The notes: a model not told the origin generated them from the letters alone. A stretch of 64,000 nucleotides of DNA from Micrococcales bacterium (GCA_009785115.1 WQWY01000004.1:101241-165240); one strand, 5' to 3'. Counted from the stretch's first letter, positions 17,753 through 27,531 are shown. A program made the numbers and translations.

Positions 17753-18379
17753 ATGGCCGACTACACGCTGCCCGACCTGCCCTACGACTACGCGGCCCTG
17801 GAGCCGCACATCTCCGGCCGGATCATGGAGCTGCACCACGACAAGCACCACGCCGCCTACGTGGCCGGGGCCAACGCCGCGCTGGCGAAGCTCGCGGAGG
17901 CCCGCGACGCCGACGACTTCGCCGCCGTGAACCTCCAGGAGAAGAACCTCGCGTTCAACCTCGGCGGCCACGTCAACCACTCGGTGTTCTGGGAGAACCT
18001 CTCCCCCGACGGCGGCGGCGAGCCCACGGGCGAGCTCGCCGCGGCGATCGACGAGTTCTTCGGATCGCATCAGAAGTTCCGCAAGCACTTCGCCGCCAAC
18101 GCTGTCGGTATCCAGGGCTCGGGCTGGTCCGTCCTGGCCTGGGACTCGGTGGGGGCGCGGCTGGCCGTGTTCCAGCTGTACGACCAGCAAGCGAACTTCC
18201 CCGTGGGCATCGTGCCGATCGTCATGCTCGACATGTGGGAGCACGCCTTCTACCTCGACTACGTCAACGTCAAGGCCGACTACGTCAACGCGTGGTGGAA
18301 CATCGTGAGCTGGGCCGACGCCTCTGAGCGCTTCGCCAGGGCCCGCAGCACCACCTCGGGCCTCATCGTCCCCGCCTGA
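17753..18379 (+). CDS. sodA: Superoxide dismutase, Mn/Fe family
   Basis: A 208-residue cytoplasmic superoxide dismutase. All four metal ligands are visible: His in [13 protein letters not shown], His in [12 protein letters not shown], and Asp/His in [14 protein letters not shown]. The [10 protein letters not shown] segment, with Gln in the position favoured by Mn enzymes, suggests Mn or cambialistic use (inference). GAGAGG lies upstream of ATG 17753. Followed by a strong hairpin terminator shared with the convergent erpA gene. Confidence 0.97.
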   Translation: MADYTLPDLPYDYAALEPHISGRIMELHHDKHHAAYVAGANAALAKLAEARDADDFAAVNLQEKNLAFNLGGHVNHSVFWENLSPDGGGEPTGELAAAIDEFFGSHQKFRKHFAANAVGIQGSGWSVLAWDSVGARLAVFQLYDQQANFPVGIVPIVMLDMWEHAFYLDYVNVKADYVNAWWNIVSWADASERFARARSTTSGLIVPA

Positions 18380-18395
18380 CCGCACACGCGGACGC

Positions 18396-18436
18396 ACGAA
18401 GGCCGCGGCACCCAGGGCGGGTACCGCGGCCTTCGT
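18396..18436. terminator. Bidirectional terminator between sodA and erpA
   Basis: Perfect 13-bp stem ACGAAGGCCGCGG / CCGCGGCCTTCGT with a 15-nt loop, between convergent genes. Confidence 0.85.
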
Positions 18437-18455
18437 CGTCCCTGCCGACGTCGGC

Positions 18456-18806
18456 TCAGGAGAAGGAGTCTCCGCAGGCGCAGGAGGAACCGGCGTTGGG
18501 GTTGTCGATCGTGAAGCCCTGCTTCTCGATGGTGTCGGCGAAGTCGACCGTCGCACCGTCCAGGTACGGCACCGACATCTTGTCCACGACCACCTCGACC
18601 CCGTCGTAGTCACGCACGGCGTCGCCGTCGAGCAGGCGCTCGTCGAAGTAGAGCTGGTAGATCAGCCCGGAGCAGCCACCCGGCTGCACGGCCACACGCA
18701 GCCTCAGGTCGTCGCGCCCCTCCTGCTCCAGCAGGCTGCGGACCTTCGTCGCAGCGACGTCGGTCAGCAGCACGCCGTGCGTCGCGTCCTGGGTGGTCTC
18801 GCTCAT
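18456..18806 (-). CDS. erpA: Iron-sulfur cluster insertion protein, A-type carrier
   Basis: A 116-residue HesB/IscA/ErpA-family carrier that delivers Fe-S clusters to target enzymes. The three cluster-ligand cysteines are present: one in QPGGCSGLIYQLYFDE and two in the C-terminal SSCACGDSF. GAGGAG precedes ATG 18806. Alone on its strand, convergent with sodA. Likely clients nearby are not obvious; in Actinobacteria this gene sits at a similar place apart from the suf operon. Confidence 0.95.
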   Translation of the reverse strand: MSETTQDATHGVLLTDVAATKVRSLLEQEGRDDLRLRVAVQPGGCSGLIYQLYFDERLLDGDAVRDYDGVEVVVDKMSVPYLDGATVDFADTIEKQGFTIDNPNAGSSCACGDSFS

Positions 18807-18986
18807 CGATTGCTCCTCGAAAGACTCAAGAACGGTTCGACAGGCCTAGCACCGCGCCTGTCGGTCGTCTCCAGGGTAACCGGTGCTCGGAAGCGGTCGC
18901 GGCTGGCACCCGGAGGAGATCGTGCCGCACCGGCGCCTCCCCTCGGGCCGAGATGCGCCGATGCCGGTCGGTCCGATACTGGTCAG

Positions 18987-19583
18987 ATGGCGACGGCACG
19001 AGTGCTGCGGATCGGCATCCTCTGCTTCGACGACGTCGACGAGCTCGACCTCGTCGGCACGCACGAGGTGCTGACGACCTGGGCCGAGCGCTCCCCCCTG
19101 CGCCCCGAGGTGATCACCTTCTCCGCCGACGGGGCCGGGGTGCGGTGCGCGCACGGGCTGCGCCTGCTGCCCGACACCTCGGCCGACGACGTCGGGGTTC
19201 TGCACGTGCTGATCTGGCCTGGCGGGCCCGGCACCCGTGCGCTGGCCACCGACCCGCTGCACCTGGCATGGGCGCGCACGATGCGTGAACGCACCCCGTT
19301 GCTGGCCGCCGTCTCCACCGGGGTTCTGGCCCTGGCCGCGGCGGGGCTGCTCGCCGGACGGCCCGCGACGACCCGCCGCGACGCCTTCGACGAGCTCGTC
19401 GGCTACGACCCCACCGTGCTGGCCGACACCGAGGCACGGTTCGTCGACGACGGCGACACCGTCACCTCGGGCGCCGGCTCCGCGGGCATGGACATGGCGC
19501 TGCACCTGGTCTCGCGCCTGGAGAACCTGGAGGCCGCCACCCAGGTGCGGTTCCGCCTCCAGCACGACCCTGTCCCCACCTGA
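18987..19583 (+). CDS. DJ-1/PfpI-family protein lacking the nucleophilic cysteine
   Basis: A 198-residue single DJ-1/PfpI domain: IGILCFDDVDELDLVGTHEV at the start, VLIWPGGPGTRAL, and AVSTGVLALAAAGLLAGRPA at the nucleophile elbow. In active members the elbow reads A-x-C-T-G; here Ser replaces Cys, so the standard cysteine chemistry is probably absent. There is no AraC-type DNA-binding domain. The start is ATG 18987 (GATACT 6 nt upstream, leaderless pattern), not the ORF opening at 18777. Role unknown. Confidence 0.8.
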   Translation: MATARVLRIGILCFDDVDELDLVGTHEVLTTWAERSPLRPEVITFSADGAGVRCAHGLRLLPDTSADDVGVLHVLIWPGGPGTRALATDPLHLAWARTMRERTPLLAAVSTGVLALAAAGLLAGRPATTRRDAFDELVGYDPTVLADTEARFVDDGDTVTSGAGSAGMDMALHLVSRLENLEAATQVRFRLQHDPVPT

Positions 19584-19741
19584 AGCGTCCTGGGCCGTCG
19601 CTGAGGTGCCTCCCGGCGGGGAGCGTCTCGACAGCACAGAGAGCGTCTCGCCGGCACACCGCCGTCGACAGCCTCCGAGGCTCTCGAGGCCGCCGCACGG
19701 CATGGCGACACGAGCGGGGTCCGCTCGACTACCCTGGCCGG

Positions 19742-20347
19742 GTGTTCGGACGCGAGAAGACTCCCCCGCCCCCGCTCGAGGACGTGACGCCGACGCCGCG
19801 GAAGGTCGGCGGCAAGGGGCACGCCACGCCCAGGCGCAAGGAAGCCCAGGCGGCCAACAGGCGCCCGTTGGTGCCGACCGACCGCAAGGCGGCGAGCAAG
19901 GACGCCAGGGCGGCGCAGCGGCGCAAGCGCGACCTGGAGTACCAGGCGATGATGACCGGCGACGAGCAGAACATGCCTCTGCAGCACCGTGGCCCGGTGC
20001 GCCGCTACGTCCGCGACGCGGTCGACTCCCAGCGCACCAGCGCCGAGTACTTCCTCCCCGCGGCGCTGGTGCTGCTCGTCGGGGCGGTGGCGATCTCCGG
20101 CCTGCTCGGCTCCGCGGCGGGCACGATGATCTCCACCACCCTCGTCTTGCTGCCGTACTTCTACCTGGCGTTCAGCGCGCTCGACACGTTCCTGAGGTGG
20201 CGCAGGCTCAAGGCCGTGCTGACTCGCAAGTTCGGCGCTGCCGGGACGGCGCGCGGCACGGCGGGCTACTTCGTGATGAGGGCCTACCAGCTGCGCCGTC
20301 TGCGGATGCCCAAGCCCCAGGTCAGGCCCGGACAGCTGCCTCGCTGA
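19742..20347 (+). CDS. DUF3043 family membrane protein
   Basis: A 201-residue actinobacterial DUF3043 protein. A basic, disordered N-terminal third (KGHATPRRKEAQAANRRPLV, AAQRRKRDLEYQAMM) is followed by VRDAVDSQRTSAEYFLPAAL, two membrane helices (residues about 105-150) and a basic C-terminal segment. GTG 19742 has TACCCT 6 nt upstream, another leaderless pattern. Function of the family is not established. Confidence 0.85.
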   Translation: MFGREKTPPPPLEDVTPTPRKVGGKGHATPRRKEAQAANRRPLVPTDRKAASKDARAAQRRKRDLEYQAMMTGDEQNMPLQHRGPVRRYVRDAVDSQRTSAEYFLPAALVLLVGAVAISGLLGSAAGTMISTTLVLLPYFYLAFSALDTFLRWRRLKAVLTRKFGAAGTARGTAGYFVMRAYQLRRLRMPKPQVRPGQLPR

Positions 20348-20357
20348 GACGGATCGT

Positions 20358-20579
20358 CTAGGCCGGTGCGCTCGGTCTCGCGAGGTCGAGCGACGCACCG
20401 ACCGGTGCGCCCTCGTGCAGCAGCCTGGCCTGACGCACTCCTTGTGCCGCCAGGTCGCGCCAGTGCTCACCGATCCACTGCTCGGCGTCGAAGCGCGCGG
20501 TGAACGCGGGCCCCACACGCTCGGCAGGCTCGCCGTCGACGCCCAGCAGGGCCCACTCCCAGCGCGGCCGCACGCTCAT
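20358..20579 (-). CDS. Small conserved-looking hypothetical protein downstream of pyrD
   Basis: A 73-residue soluble protein (MSVRPRWEWALLGVDGEPAE, AEQWIGEHWRDLAAQGVRQA). Its alternating Trp/Ala/Gly helices resemble small SPOR-like or modifier proteins but give no firm family. ATG 20579 lies 13 nt beyond the pyrD stop, so it is probably in the pyrD operon. The ORF extension to 20711 overlaps pyrD and is not used. Confidence 0.6.
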   Translation of the reverse strand: MSVRPRWEWALLGVDGEPAERVGPAFTARFDAEQWIGEHWRDLAAQGVRQARLLHEGAPVGASLDLARPSAPA

Positions 20580-20592
20580 CTCGCACCGCCGC

Positions 20593-21645
20593 TCACGACG
20601 AGGCCGAGCTCGCACGGGCCGCCGCGGCTCCCAACGCCCGCGCGATCCGGACGGCGTAGGACGGCCCCTGGTAGATGAAACCGGTGTAGCCCTGGACCAG
20701 GGTCGCACCACGCGCCAGGTACTCGGCGGCGTCGGCGGCCGTCGTGATGCCCCCGACGCCGATGATGACCAGGTCAGGGCCCAGACGCTCGCGCAGGCGG
20801 GCGACCACCGTCAGCCCACGGCTCCGCAGCGGGGGCCCGGAGAGCCCGCCGTCACCCAGGTCGTGGGCGATGGTGGTGTTCACCGCGACCACCCCGTCCA
20901 GGCCGAGCTCGAGAGCCAGGTCAGCGATCTCGTCCACCTGCTCGTCAGCGAGGTCGGGGGCGATCTTCACCAGCAACGGTACCCGGTGACCCCCCTGGGC
21001 GACGGTGGCCGCGTCGGCCGCCTGTCGCACGGCCTCGAGCACCGGACGCAGCACCTCGACCGCCTGGAGGTCCCGTAGGCCCGGGGTGTTCGGCGACGAG
21101 ACGTTGACCACCAGGTAGTCGGCGTACGGCGCGAGACGCTCCGCGCTGGTGGCGTAGTCGGCGGGAGCGCCGGCCAACGGGGTCGCCTTCGTCTTGCCGA
21201 GGTTGACCCCGACGAACGCCGCCCGACCCTCGGGTGTCGAGCGCAGACGACGCAGCCGGTGCTCGGCACGCGCCGAGCCCTCGTTGTTGAAGCCCATCCG
21301 GTTGCGCAGCCCGTGCACCGCGAGCACCCGCCACAGCCGTGGCTTGGGGTTGCCCGGCTGCGGCATCGCCGTGACGGTGCCGACCTCGACGAAGCCGAAG
21401 CCGAGCATGGTCAGCCCGAGCACCCCTCGAGCGTCCTTGTCGAAGCCGGCCGCGACCCCGAGCACGGACGGCACGGTCCGTCCCCAGACCTCGACCTGGG
21501 CCGTCGGTGGCACGCGGTACCACGAGCCCACGACCCGCCGGGCCAGCGGGACCGCCGCGACAGCACGGATCAGCGCGAACGCCACACGGTGCGCGACCTC
21601 CGGGTCCGTCCGCAGCGCCACCAGGTTGAAGAGCAGCCTGTACAC
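20593..21645 (-). CDS. pyrD: Dihydroorotate dehydrogenase (quinone), class 2
   Basis: A 350-residue membrane-associated flavoenzyme oxidising dihydroorotate to orotate in pyrimidine synthesis, passing electrons to quinone. The N-terminal helix ([20 protein letters not shown]) is the class 2 membrane anchor. FMN and active-site motifs are seen: [38 protein letters not shown] (catalytic Ser), VNTTI, IGVGGI and [13 protein letters not shown] 21645 is chosen because TAGGTT ends 7 nt upstream (leaderless); the ORF opening at 22227 lies inside pepA antisense. Confidence 0.96.
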   Translation of the reverse strand: MYRLLFNLVALRTDPEVAHRVAFALIRAVAAVPLARRVVGSWYRVPPTAQVEVWGRTVPSVLGVAAGFDKDARGVLGLTMLGFGFVEVGTVTAMPQPGNPKPRLWRVLAVHGLRNRMGFNNEGSARAEHRLRRLRSTPEGRAAFVGVNLGKTKATPLAGAPADYATSAERLAPYADYLVVNVSSPNTPGLRDLQAVEVLRPVLEAVRQAADAATVAQGGHRVPLLVKIAPDLADEQVDEIADLALELGLDGVVAVNTTIAHDLGDGGLSGPPLRSRGLTVVARLRERLGPDLVIIGVGGITTAADAAEYLARGATLVQGYTGFIYQGPSYAVRIARALGAAAARASSASS

Positions 21646-21652
21646 ACGGACC

Positions 21653-21699
21653 AACCTACGTGACTCGCGCGGCGCCGCCCGGCCGCAGGGCCGTACTAT
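21653..21699. promoter_or_regulatory. Divergent leaderless promoters of pyrD and pepA
   Basis: On the minus strand TAGGTT (21653-21658) ends 7 nt before the pyrD GTG. On the plus strand TACTAT (21694-21699) ends 6 nt before the pepA GTG. Only about 60 nt separate the two starts, and neither has an SD sequence. Confidence 0.6.
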
Positions 21700-21705
21700 C
21701 GCCGG

Positions 21706-23175
21706 GTGATCTCGTTGACCCAGGCCGCACCTGCCACCGTCTCCGTCGACGCTCTCGTCGTCGTCCTCGCCGAGCGCCCCGAAGGGCTCGTCCCTCTGGG
21801 CGACGTGCCCGACGAGATCCGTACCCTGGTGTCGGGCTCCGCGCAGGTGCTGGGCCTGACCGGCGCCGCCGACGAGGTGCACCGGGTGCCCGCGCACAGG
21901 CTGCGTGCCCGCTCCGTCGTGCTCACCGGGGCCGGGAAGGCCTCGACGCCGGAGTCCCTGCGCCGCGCGGTCGGTGCGGCGACCCGCTCGCTGGCGGGGC
22001 TGACCAGCGCCGCTGTGGTGCTGCCCGACGACGAGCCGGAGACCTTGACGGCGGTCGCCGAAGGCGCCCTGCTGGGCGCCTACGCCTACACCCGGTACCA
22101 CGGCCAGGGCTCGAGCAGCACCACCAAGCCCGCCCTGGGCGAGGTCCAGCTGCTGCTCGGCCACCGCCCCACCAAGGCCGAGACCCGGTCGGTGCAGCGG
22201 GCGCAGGTGCTGGCCGAGGCCGTGCACGCCGCGCGCGACCTGGTCAACGCCGCCCCCAACGACCTCTACCCAGAGGCCTTCGCCGACGTCGCGCGCACCG
22301 CCACCAAGGGTCTCAAGGGCGTGAAGATCACGGTGCTGGACGAGAAGGCCCTCGCTGCCGGGAGCTTCGGCGGCCTGGTCGGCGTCGGTCAGGGCTCGGC
22401 CCGTCCGCCGCGCCTGGTCAAGGTGGCCTACTCCCCCGGCCGCGCCAAGCGGTCGGTGGCGCTGGTCGGCAAGGGCATCACGTTCGACTCTGGCGGCATC
22501 TCGCTGAAGCCGTCTGCCGACATGGACGAGATGAAGTCAGACATGGCCGGCGCGGCGACCGTGCTGAGCACCGTCGTCGCGGCGGCGCGGCTGAACCTGC
22601 CGATCGCCGTGACCGCGTGGTGCGCCCTGGCCGAGAACATGCCGTCGGGCACGGCCCAGCGCCCGTCGGACGTGCTGACCATGCGCGACGGGACCACGGT
22701 CGAGGTGCTCAACACCGACGCCGAAGGACGCCTGGCGATGGCCGACGTCCTGGTGGCGGCCGTCGAGGAAACACCGGACCTGGTGGTCGACGTGGCCACG
22801 CTCACCGGGGCGCAGGTCGTCGCCCTCGGGCGGAGGGTCGCGGCGGTGATGGGCACCGACGACGCCCGTGAGGAGGTGGTCGCCGCCGCGACCGCCAGCG
22901 GCGAGGCGTTCTGGCCGATGCCGCTGCCCGAGGACATGAAGTCGGGGCTGAAGTCGAAGGTGGCCGACCTCGCCAACATCGGTGAGCGCTGGGGCGGGAT
23001 GCTCCTGGCCGGTCTGTTCCTGGCGGAGTTCGTCGGCGACACCCCCTGGGCGCACCTGGACGTGGCCGGGCCGGCCTACAACAGCAAGACGGCCTACGGG
23101 TACACCCCGCTCGGTGGCACGGGCATGGGGGTGCGCACCCTGCTCACCCTGCTGGAGTCCCGCGCGGAGCGCTGA
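21706..23175 (+). CDS. pepA: Leucyl aminopeptidase
   Basis: A 489-residue M17 aminopeptidase that removes N-terminal residues from peptides. The C-terminal catalytic half shows the dinuclear metal motifs VGKGITFDSGGISLKPS, MDEMKSDMAGAATV and the signature NTDAEGRLAMADVL. The N-terminal half is the usual variable macro-like domain. GTG 21706 follows a TACTAT -10 by 6 nt. Position upstream of lpdA-sucB matches Streptomyces order. Confidence 0.97.
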   Translation: MISLTQAAPATVSVDALVVVLAERPEGLVPLGDVPDEIRTLVSGSAQVLGLTGAADEVHRVPAHRLRARSVVLTGAGKASTPESLRRAVGAATRSLAGLTSAAVVLPDDEPETLTAVAEGALLGAYAYTRYHGQGSSSTTKPALGEVQLLLGHRPTKAETRSVQRAQVLAEAVHAARDLVNAAPNDLYPEAFADVARTATKGLKGVKITVLDEKALAAGSFGGLVGVGQGSARPPRLVKVAYSPGRAKRSVALVGKGITFDSGGISLKPSADMDEMKSDMAGAATVLSTVVAAARLNLPIAVTAWCALAENMPSGTAQRPSDVLTMRDGTTVEVLNTDAEGRLAMADVLVAAVEETPDLVVDVATLTGAQVVALGRRVAAVMGTDDAREEVVAAATASGEAFWPMPLPEDMKSGLKSKVADLANIGERWGGMLLAGLFLAEFVGDTPWAHLDVAGPAYNSKTAYGYTPLGGTGMGVRTLLTLLESRAER

Positions 23176-23279
23176 CGACGAGGTGCGGAGCGCTGACAGC
23201 GGGACGGGACGGTGACAGGCAGGGCCCGTCACGTACGATTCAGCCCGACCCAGCCCAGGGACGACGGACGGGACGCGGT

Positions 23280-24203
23280 GTGAGCCAGACCCCCAAGAGA
23301 CGCGGCCTCGCCGTGTCCCGACGCGTTCGCACCGTCGTCGTCGCGCTCCTCGCCACGACGGTGGTGGCGATGCTGGCTGCCCGCTGGGCGTGGGGGCTCG
23401 ACGCGGTCCAGGACTTCGTCGCCCGCTACCCGGGGGTGCCGGCCGGGGCCGAGCACGTCGGCACACCGGGGTGGGTCGTCGTCCTGCACGCGATGAACCT
23501 GTTCTTCATGGCGCTGATCGTGCGGTCCGGCCTGGCCATCCGTGCGGGGGGACGGCCGGCCGGCCGCTGGACCCGCCGCGGCCGTCCGAGGCTGTCGAAG
23601 AAGAAGCGCCCGACGACCATCACCGTGGAGCAGTGGTTCCACGTCAGCCTCGACCTGCTCTGGCTCACGGCCGGTGCCGTCTTCGTGGTGCTGCTGTTCA
23701 CCTCGGGGCGCTGGGTGAGGCTGATCCCGACCAGCGTGGACGTGATCCCCCACGCCGCCTCGGTGGCCCTGCAGATGCTGGCGCTGCACTGGCCGACCGA
23801 GAGCACCTGGGTCGCCTACAACGCCCTCCAGATGCTCGCCTACGCCGGGGTGGTGTTCGTGCTCGCACCGTTGGCGGCGATCACCGGCCTGCGGCAGTCG
23901 GCGCTGTGGCCGACGGGTCGTTCTCGTCTGGACCGCGTCTTCTCCGTCGAGCGGGCCCACGCCCTGCACCACCCGGTGATGGTCGCGTTCGTCGCGTTCG
24001 TCGTGGTGCACGTCGCGATGGTGCTCGCCACCGGGGCGCTGCGGAACCTCAACCACATGTTCGCCTCGCGCGACGACACCTCCCCGCTGGGCCTGGTCGT
24101 CGTCCTCGCCGTCCTGGCTCTGGCCGCTGCCGCCTGGTACGCGACGACCCGGCCGGTGTGGTTGCGCGCGCTGGGGGCGTTGTTCGGCAAGGTCACCCGC
24201 TGA
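23280..24203 (+). CDS. Cytochrome b/b6-type membrane protein
   Basis: A 307-residue protein with about five or six membrane helices and histidines placed as haem ligands: VVVLHAMNLFFMALIV, EQWFHVSLDLLWL, and HALHHPVMVAFVAFVVVHVA. It resembles the b-type cytochrome subunits of formate dehydrogenase, Ni-Fe hydrogenase or YedZ-type systems. No catalytic (molybdopterin or hydrogenase) partner is adjacent, so the electron donor is unknown. GTG start at 23280; TACGAT at 23233 may be a -10. Family assignment is by layout rather than a diagnostic motif. Confidence 0.75.
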   Translation: MSQTPKRRGLAVSRRVRTVVVALLATTVVAMLAARWAWGLDAVQDFVARYPGVPAGAEHVGTPGWVVVLHAMNLFFMALIVRSGLAIRAGGRPAGRWTRRGRPRLSKKKRPTTITVEQWFHVSLDLLWLTAGAVFVVLLFTSGRWVRLIPTSVDVIPHAASVALQMLALHWPTESTWVAYNALQMLAYAGVVFVLAPLAAITGLRQSALWPTGRSRLDRVFSVERAHALHHPVMVAFVAFVVVHVAMVLATGALRNLNHMFASRDDTSPLGLVVVLAVLALAAAAWYATTRPVWLRALGALFGKVTR

Positions 24204-24372
24204 AGCTCCGCGGAGCCTCGTGACGCTCCGCTCGGCCGGTGTGGGAACCGGTAGGTAGGCTGACCCGGGTACGAACAGCGGTTCTTCGCGCCGCCAGGGC
24301 TTCGTATCAGCACGATCTGGGTGTCAAGATAGGACCTAAGGGCCTGGTCTCACCGTCGAACAGGAGTGGCAC

Positions 24373-25752
24373 GTGACTGAGGAGAACGTCTACGACATCG
24401 TCATCCTGGGTGGCGGCAGCGGCGGGTACGCCGCGGCGCTGCGTGCCGCCGAGCTGGACATGTCGGTCGCCCTGGTCGAGGCCGACAAGGTCGGTGGCAC
24501 CTGCCTGCACCGGGGCTGCATCCCGACCAAGGCTCTCCTGCACGCTGCCGAGCTCGCTGACGACGCCCGCGAGAGCGCCCAGTACGGCGTACACACGCAC
24601 CTGGAGCGCATCGACATCGGTGAGGTCAACCAGTACAAGGACTCGGTGGTCGGCCGCCTCTACAAGGGCCTGCAGGGCCTGGTGGCCGCTCGCAAGGTCG
24701 AGCTGGTCAACGGCTGGGGCCGTCTGGTCGCCCCGGACACGGTCGAGGTGGACGGCCGTCGGCTGGTGGGGCGCAACGTGGTGCTCGCCTCCGGGTCGTA
24801 CTCGCGCACCCTGCCCGGGCTGGAGATCGGCGGCCGGGTGATCACCTCGGACGCGGCACTGACGCTGGACTGGGTGCCCAAGTCCGTGGTGGTGCTCGGC
24901 GGCGGGGTCATCGGCTGCGAGTTCGCGAGCGTGTGGCGCTCGTTCGGGGCCGAGGTCACCATCATCGAGGCGCTCCCTCACCTGGTGCCCAACGAGGACG
25001 CGGCGATCAGCAAGGCTTTCGAGCGAGCGTTCCGCAAGCGCGGGATCGCCTTCAGCACCGGCGTCCGGTTCGAGAGCGTCACGCAGGACGACTCGGCGGT
25101 CCACGTGCGGCTGGAGGACGGCAAGACCTTCGACGCGGACCTGCTGCTGGTGGCCGTCGGGCGCGGGCCCGCCACCGCCGACCTGGGCTACGAGGAGCAG
25201 GGCATCGCGATGGACCGCGGCTTCGTGCTCGCCGACGAGCGGCTGCGCACCAACGTGCAGAACGTGTACGCGGCCGGTGACATCGTGCCGGGCCTCCAGC
25301 TCGCCCACCGTGGGTTCGCCCAGGGCATCTTCGTCGCCGAGCAGATCGCCGGCCTCAACCCGGCGCCCATCGTGGAGTCGGGTATCCCCCGGGTCACCTA
25401 CTCGACCCCGGAGGTCGCCTCGGTCGGGCTGACCGAGGCCCAGGCCAAGGCCGAGCACGGCGCCGACAAGGTGACCACGCTGGAGTACAACCTCGGCGGC
25501 AACGGCAAGTCGCAGATCCTCGGCACCCAGGGTTTCGTCAAGCTGGTGCGCCTCGACGACGGGCCGGTGGTCGGGGTCCACATGATCGGTGCCCGGGTCG
25601 GCGAGCTGATCGGCGAGGCCCAGCTCATCGTCGCCTGGGAGGCCTACCCCGACGACGTCGCCTCGCTCGTCCACGCCCACCCCACACAGAACGAGGCCCT
25701 CGGCGAGGCCTTCCTCGCCCTGGCCGGCAAGCCGCTGCACGCCCACGCCTGA
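24373..25752 (+). CDS. lpdA: Dihydrolipoyl dehydrogenase (E3)
   Basis: A 459-residue flavoprotein disulfide reductase that reoxidises dihydrolipoamide with NAD+ in 2-oxo acid dehydrogenase complexes. FAD loop ILGGGSGGYAAAL, redox-active disulfide GGTCLHRGCIPTKALLH, NAD loop VVLGGGVIGCEFASVW, YAAGDI and the C-terminal HAHPTQNEALGEA (catalytic His-Glu) are visible. GTG 24373 with AGGAG upstream. Followed 19 nt later by sucB, so E3 and E2 are made together; E1 (aceE) lies 22 kb away. Confidence 0.97.
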   Translation: MTEENVYDIVILGGGSGGYAAALRAAELDMSVALVEADKVGGTCLHRGCIPTKALLHAAELADDARESAQYGVHTHLERIDIGEVNQYKDSVVGRLYKGLQGLVAARKVELVNGWGRLVAPDTVEVDGRRLVGRNVVLASGSYSRTLPGLEIGGRVITSDAALTLDWVPKSVVVLGGGVIGCEFASVWRSFGAEVTIIEALPHLVPNEDAAISKAFERAFRKRGIAFSTGVRFESVTQDDSAVHVRLEDGKTFDADLLLVAVGRGPATADLGYEEQGIAMDRGFVLADERLRTNVQNVYAAGDIVPGLQLAHRGFAQGIFVAEQIAGLNPAPIVESGIPRVTYSTPEVASVGLTEAQAKAEHGADKVTTLEYNLGGNGKSQILGTQGFVKLVRLDDGPVVGVHMIGARVGELIGEAQLIVAWEAYPDDVASLVHAHPTQNEALGEAFLALAGKPLHAHA

Positions 25753-25771
25753 GCAGTCGAAGGAGACACGA

Positions 25772-27529
25772 ATGTCGCACCACGTGCAGCTTCCCGCCCT
25801 CGGCGAGTCGGTGACCGAGGGCACCGTCACCCAGTGGCTCAAGGCGGTCGGTGACCGTGTCGAGGTGGACGAGCCGCTGCTGGAGATCTCGACCGACAAG
25901 GTCGACACCGAGATCCCCTCCCCGGTGTCCGGGGTGCTCGAGCAGATCCTCGTGCCGGAGGACGAGACCGCCGAGGTCGGTGCCGTGCTCGCTGTGATCG
26001 GTGACGGGACCGGTACGAGCGCGCCTGCCCCGGCCGCACCGGCCGAGACGCCCGCCACCTTCGAGCCTCCCGCAGCCTTCGAGGCGCCTGCGGCCACCGA
26101 GCCTCAGAGCACGCCCCCGGCGGCCTTCGTCGACGCCCCCGCCGCGACGTCCGGCGACGCGACCGACGTCACCCTCCCGGCTCTGGGCGAGTCGGTGACC
26201 GAGGGCACCGTCACCCGGTGGCTCAAGGCGGTCGGTGAGCACGTGGACGTCGACGAGCCGCTGCTGGAGATCTCGACCGACAAGGTCGACACCGAGATGC
26301 CCTCCCCTGTCGCCGGCACGCTGCTGGAGATCGTGGTTCCCGAGGACGAGACCGCCGAGGTCGGTGCCGTGCTGGCCCGGATCGGCTCGGGTGCTCCCGC
26401 CGCTGTCTCTACGACCCCGCCCGCCGCGTCAGCCCCGGCCGCGCCCTCGGTACCTCCGCCACCGGTCGTCCCGGCGCCGACCGTGCCGAAGCCGCCCTCG
26501 TCGGCCGCGCCACCCTCGGCCGCGCTCTCGGTCGTGCCCGCGCCTCCGTTCGTGCCGCCCGCGCCCTCTCCCGCCCCCGTGGCGATCCCGCCCACCCCGA
26601 GCCAGGTGACGAGCACCGGCTACGTGACCCCGCTGGTCCGCAGGCTCGCGACCGAGCGCGGTGTCGACCTGAGCCGGGTGGTCGGCACCGGCGTGGGCGG
26701 GCGGATCCGCAAGGAGGACGTGCTCGCGGCCGCCGCCCCGCTCGCCGCCACGGCTCCCGCCGGGCCGACGGGAGTCTCGGCCGCACCGACCACCATCGGT
26801 GCGGTCTCCCCGCTGCGGGGCACCACCGAGAAGGCCAGCCGGCTGCGCCAGATCATCGCGGAACGGATGGTCGAGGCCCTGCACACCCAGGCCCAGCTCA
26901 CCACCGTGGTCGAGGTGGACGTCACCAAGGTGGCCGCGCTGCGCGACCGCGTCAAGGACGAGATCGCCCGGCGCGAGGGCGTCAGGCTGACCTTCCTGCC
27001 GTTCTTCGTGCTCGCCGCGGGCGAGGCGCTGCGGACGTACCCGAAGGTCAACGGCCTGCTCGAGGGCACGCAGATCACCTACCCGGCGTCGGAGAACATC
27101 GGCATCGCGGTCGACACCGAGCGCGGCCTGGTGGTCCCGGTGCTGCGCGACGCCGTCGATCTCGGCCTGGTCGGCATCGCCCGCGGCATCGCTGATCTCG
27201 CCTCGCGCACCCGTGACAACAAGGTCGCCCCCGACGAGCTGTCCGGGGCGACGTTCACCGTGACCAACACCGGGTGGGGAGGGGCGCTCATCGACACGCC
27301 GATCGTCCCGACCGGCACCTCGGCGATCTTGGCCACCGGTGCGATCGTCAGGCGCCCGGCCGTGGTGACCGCACCCGACGGGTCGGAGGCGGTCGCGATC
27401 CGTTCGATGTGCTACCTGGCCTTGTCGTACGACCACCGGCTGGTCGACGGCGCGGACGCCGCCCGCTACCTCGGGGCGGTCAAGGCCCGGATCGAGGAGG
27501 GCTCCTTCGAGCCCGACCTCGGCGTGTAG
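25772..27529 (+). CDS. sucB: 2-oxoglutarate/pyruvate dehydrogenase E2, dihydrolipoamide acyltransferase
   Basis: A 585-residue E2 core protein. Two lipoyl domains with the lipoyl Lys in ISTDKVDTE (residues about 42 and 169) are joined by long Ala/Pro linkers. A peripheral subunit-binding domain follows at about 285-320 (TPLVRRLATERGVDLSRVVG), then the catalytic acyltransferase domain ending in SYDHRLVDGADAARYL with the active-site His. In Actinobacteria this E2 can serve both pyruvate and 2-oxoglutarate dehydrogenases. AAGGAG precedes ATG 25772. Downstream gene starts 2 nt after its stop. Confidence 0.96.
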   Translation: MSHHVQLPALGESVTEGTVTQWLKAVGDRVEVDEPLLEISTDKVDTEIPSPVSGVLEQILVPEDETAEVGAVLAVIGDGTGTSAPAPAAPAETPATFEPPAAFEAPAATEPQSTPPAAFVDAPAATSGDATDVTLPALGESVTEGTVTRWLKAVGEHVDVDEPLLEISTDKVDTEMPSPVAGTLLEIVVPEDETAEVGAVLARIGSGAPAAVSTTPPAASAPAAPSVPPPPVVPAPTVPKPPSSAAPPSAALSVVPAPPFVPPAPSPAPVAIPPTPSQVTSTGYVTPLVRRLATERGVDLSRVVGTGVGGRIRKEDVLAAAAPLAATAPAGPTGVSAAPTTIGAVSPLRGTTEKASRLRQIIAERMVEALHTQAQLTTVVEVDVTKVAALRDRVKDEIARREGVRLTFLPFFVLAAGEALRTYPKVNGLLEGTQITYPASENIGIAVDTERGLVVPVLRDAVDLGLVGIARGIADLASRTRDNKVAPDELSGATFTVTNTGWGGALIDTPIVPTGTSAILATGAIVRRPAVVTAPDGSEAVAIRSMCYLALSYDHRLVDGADAARYLGAVKARIEEGSFEPDLGV

Positions 27530-27531
27530 CC

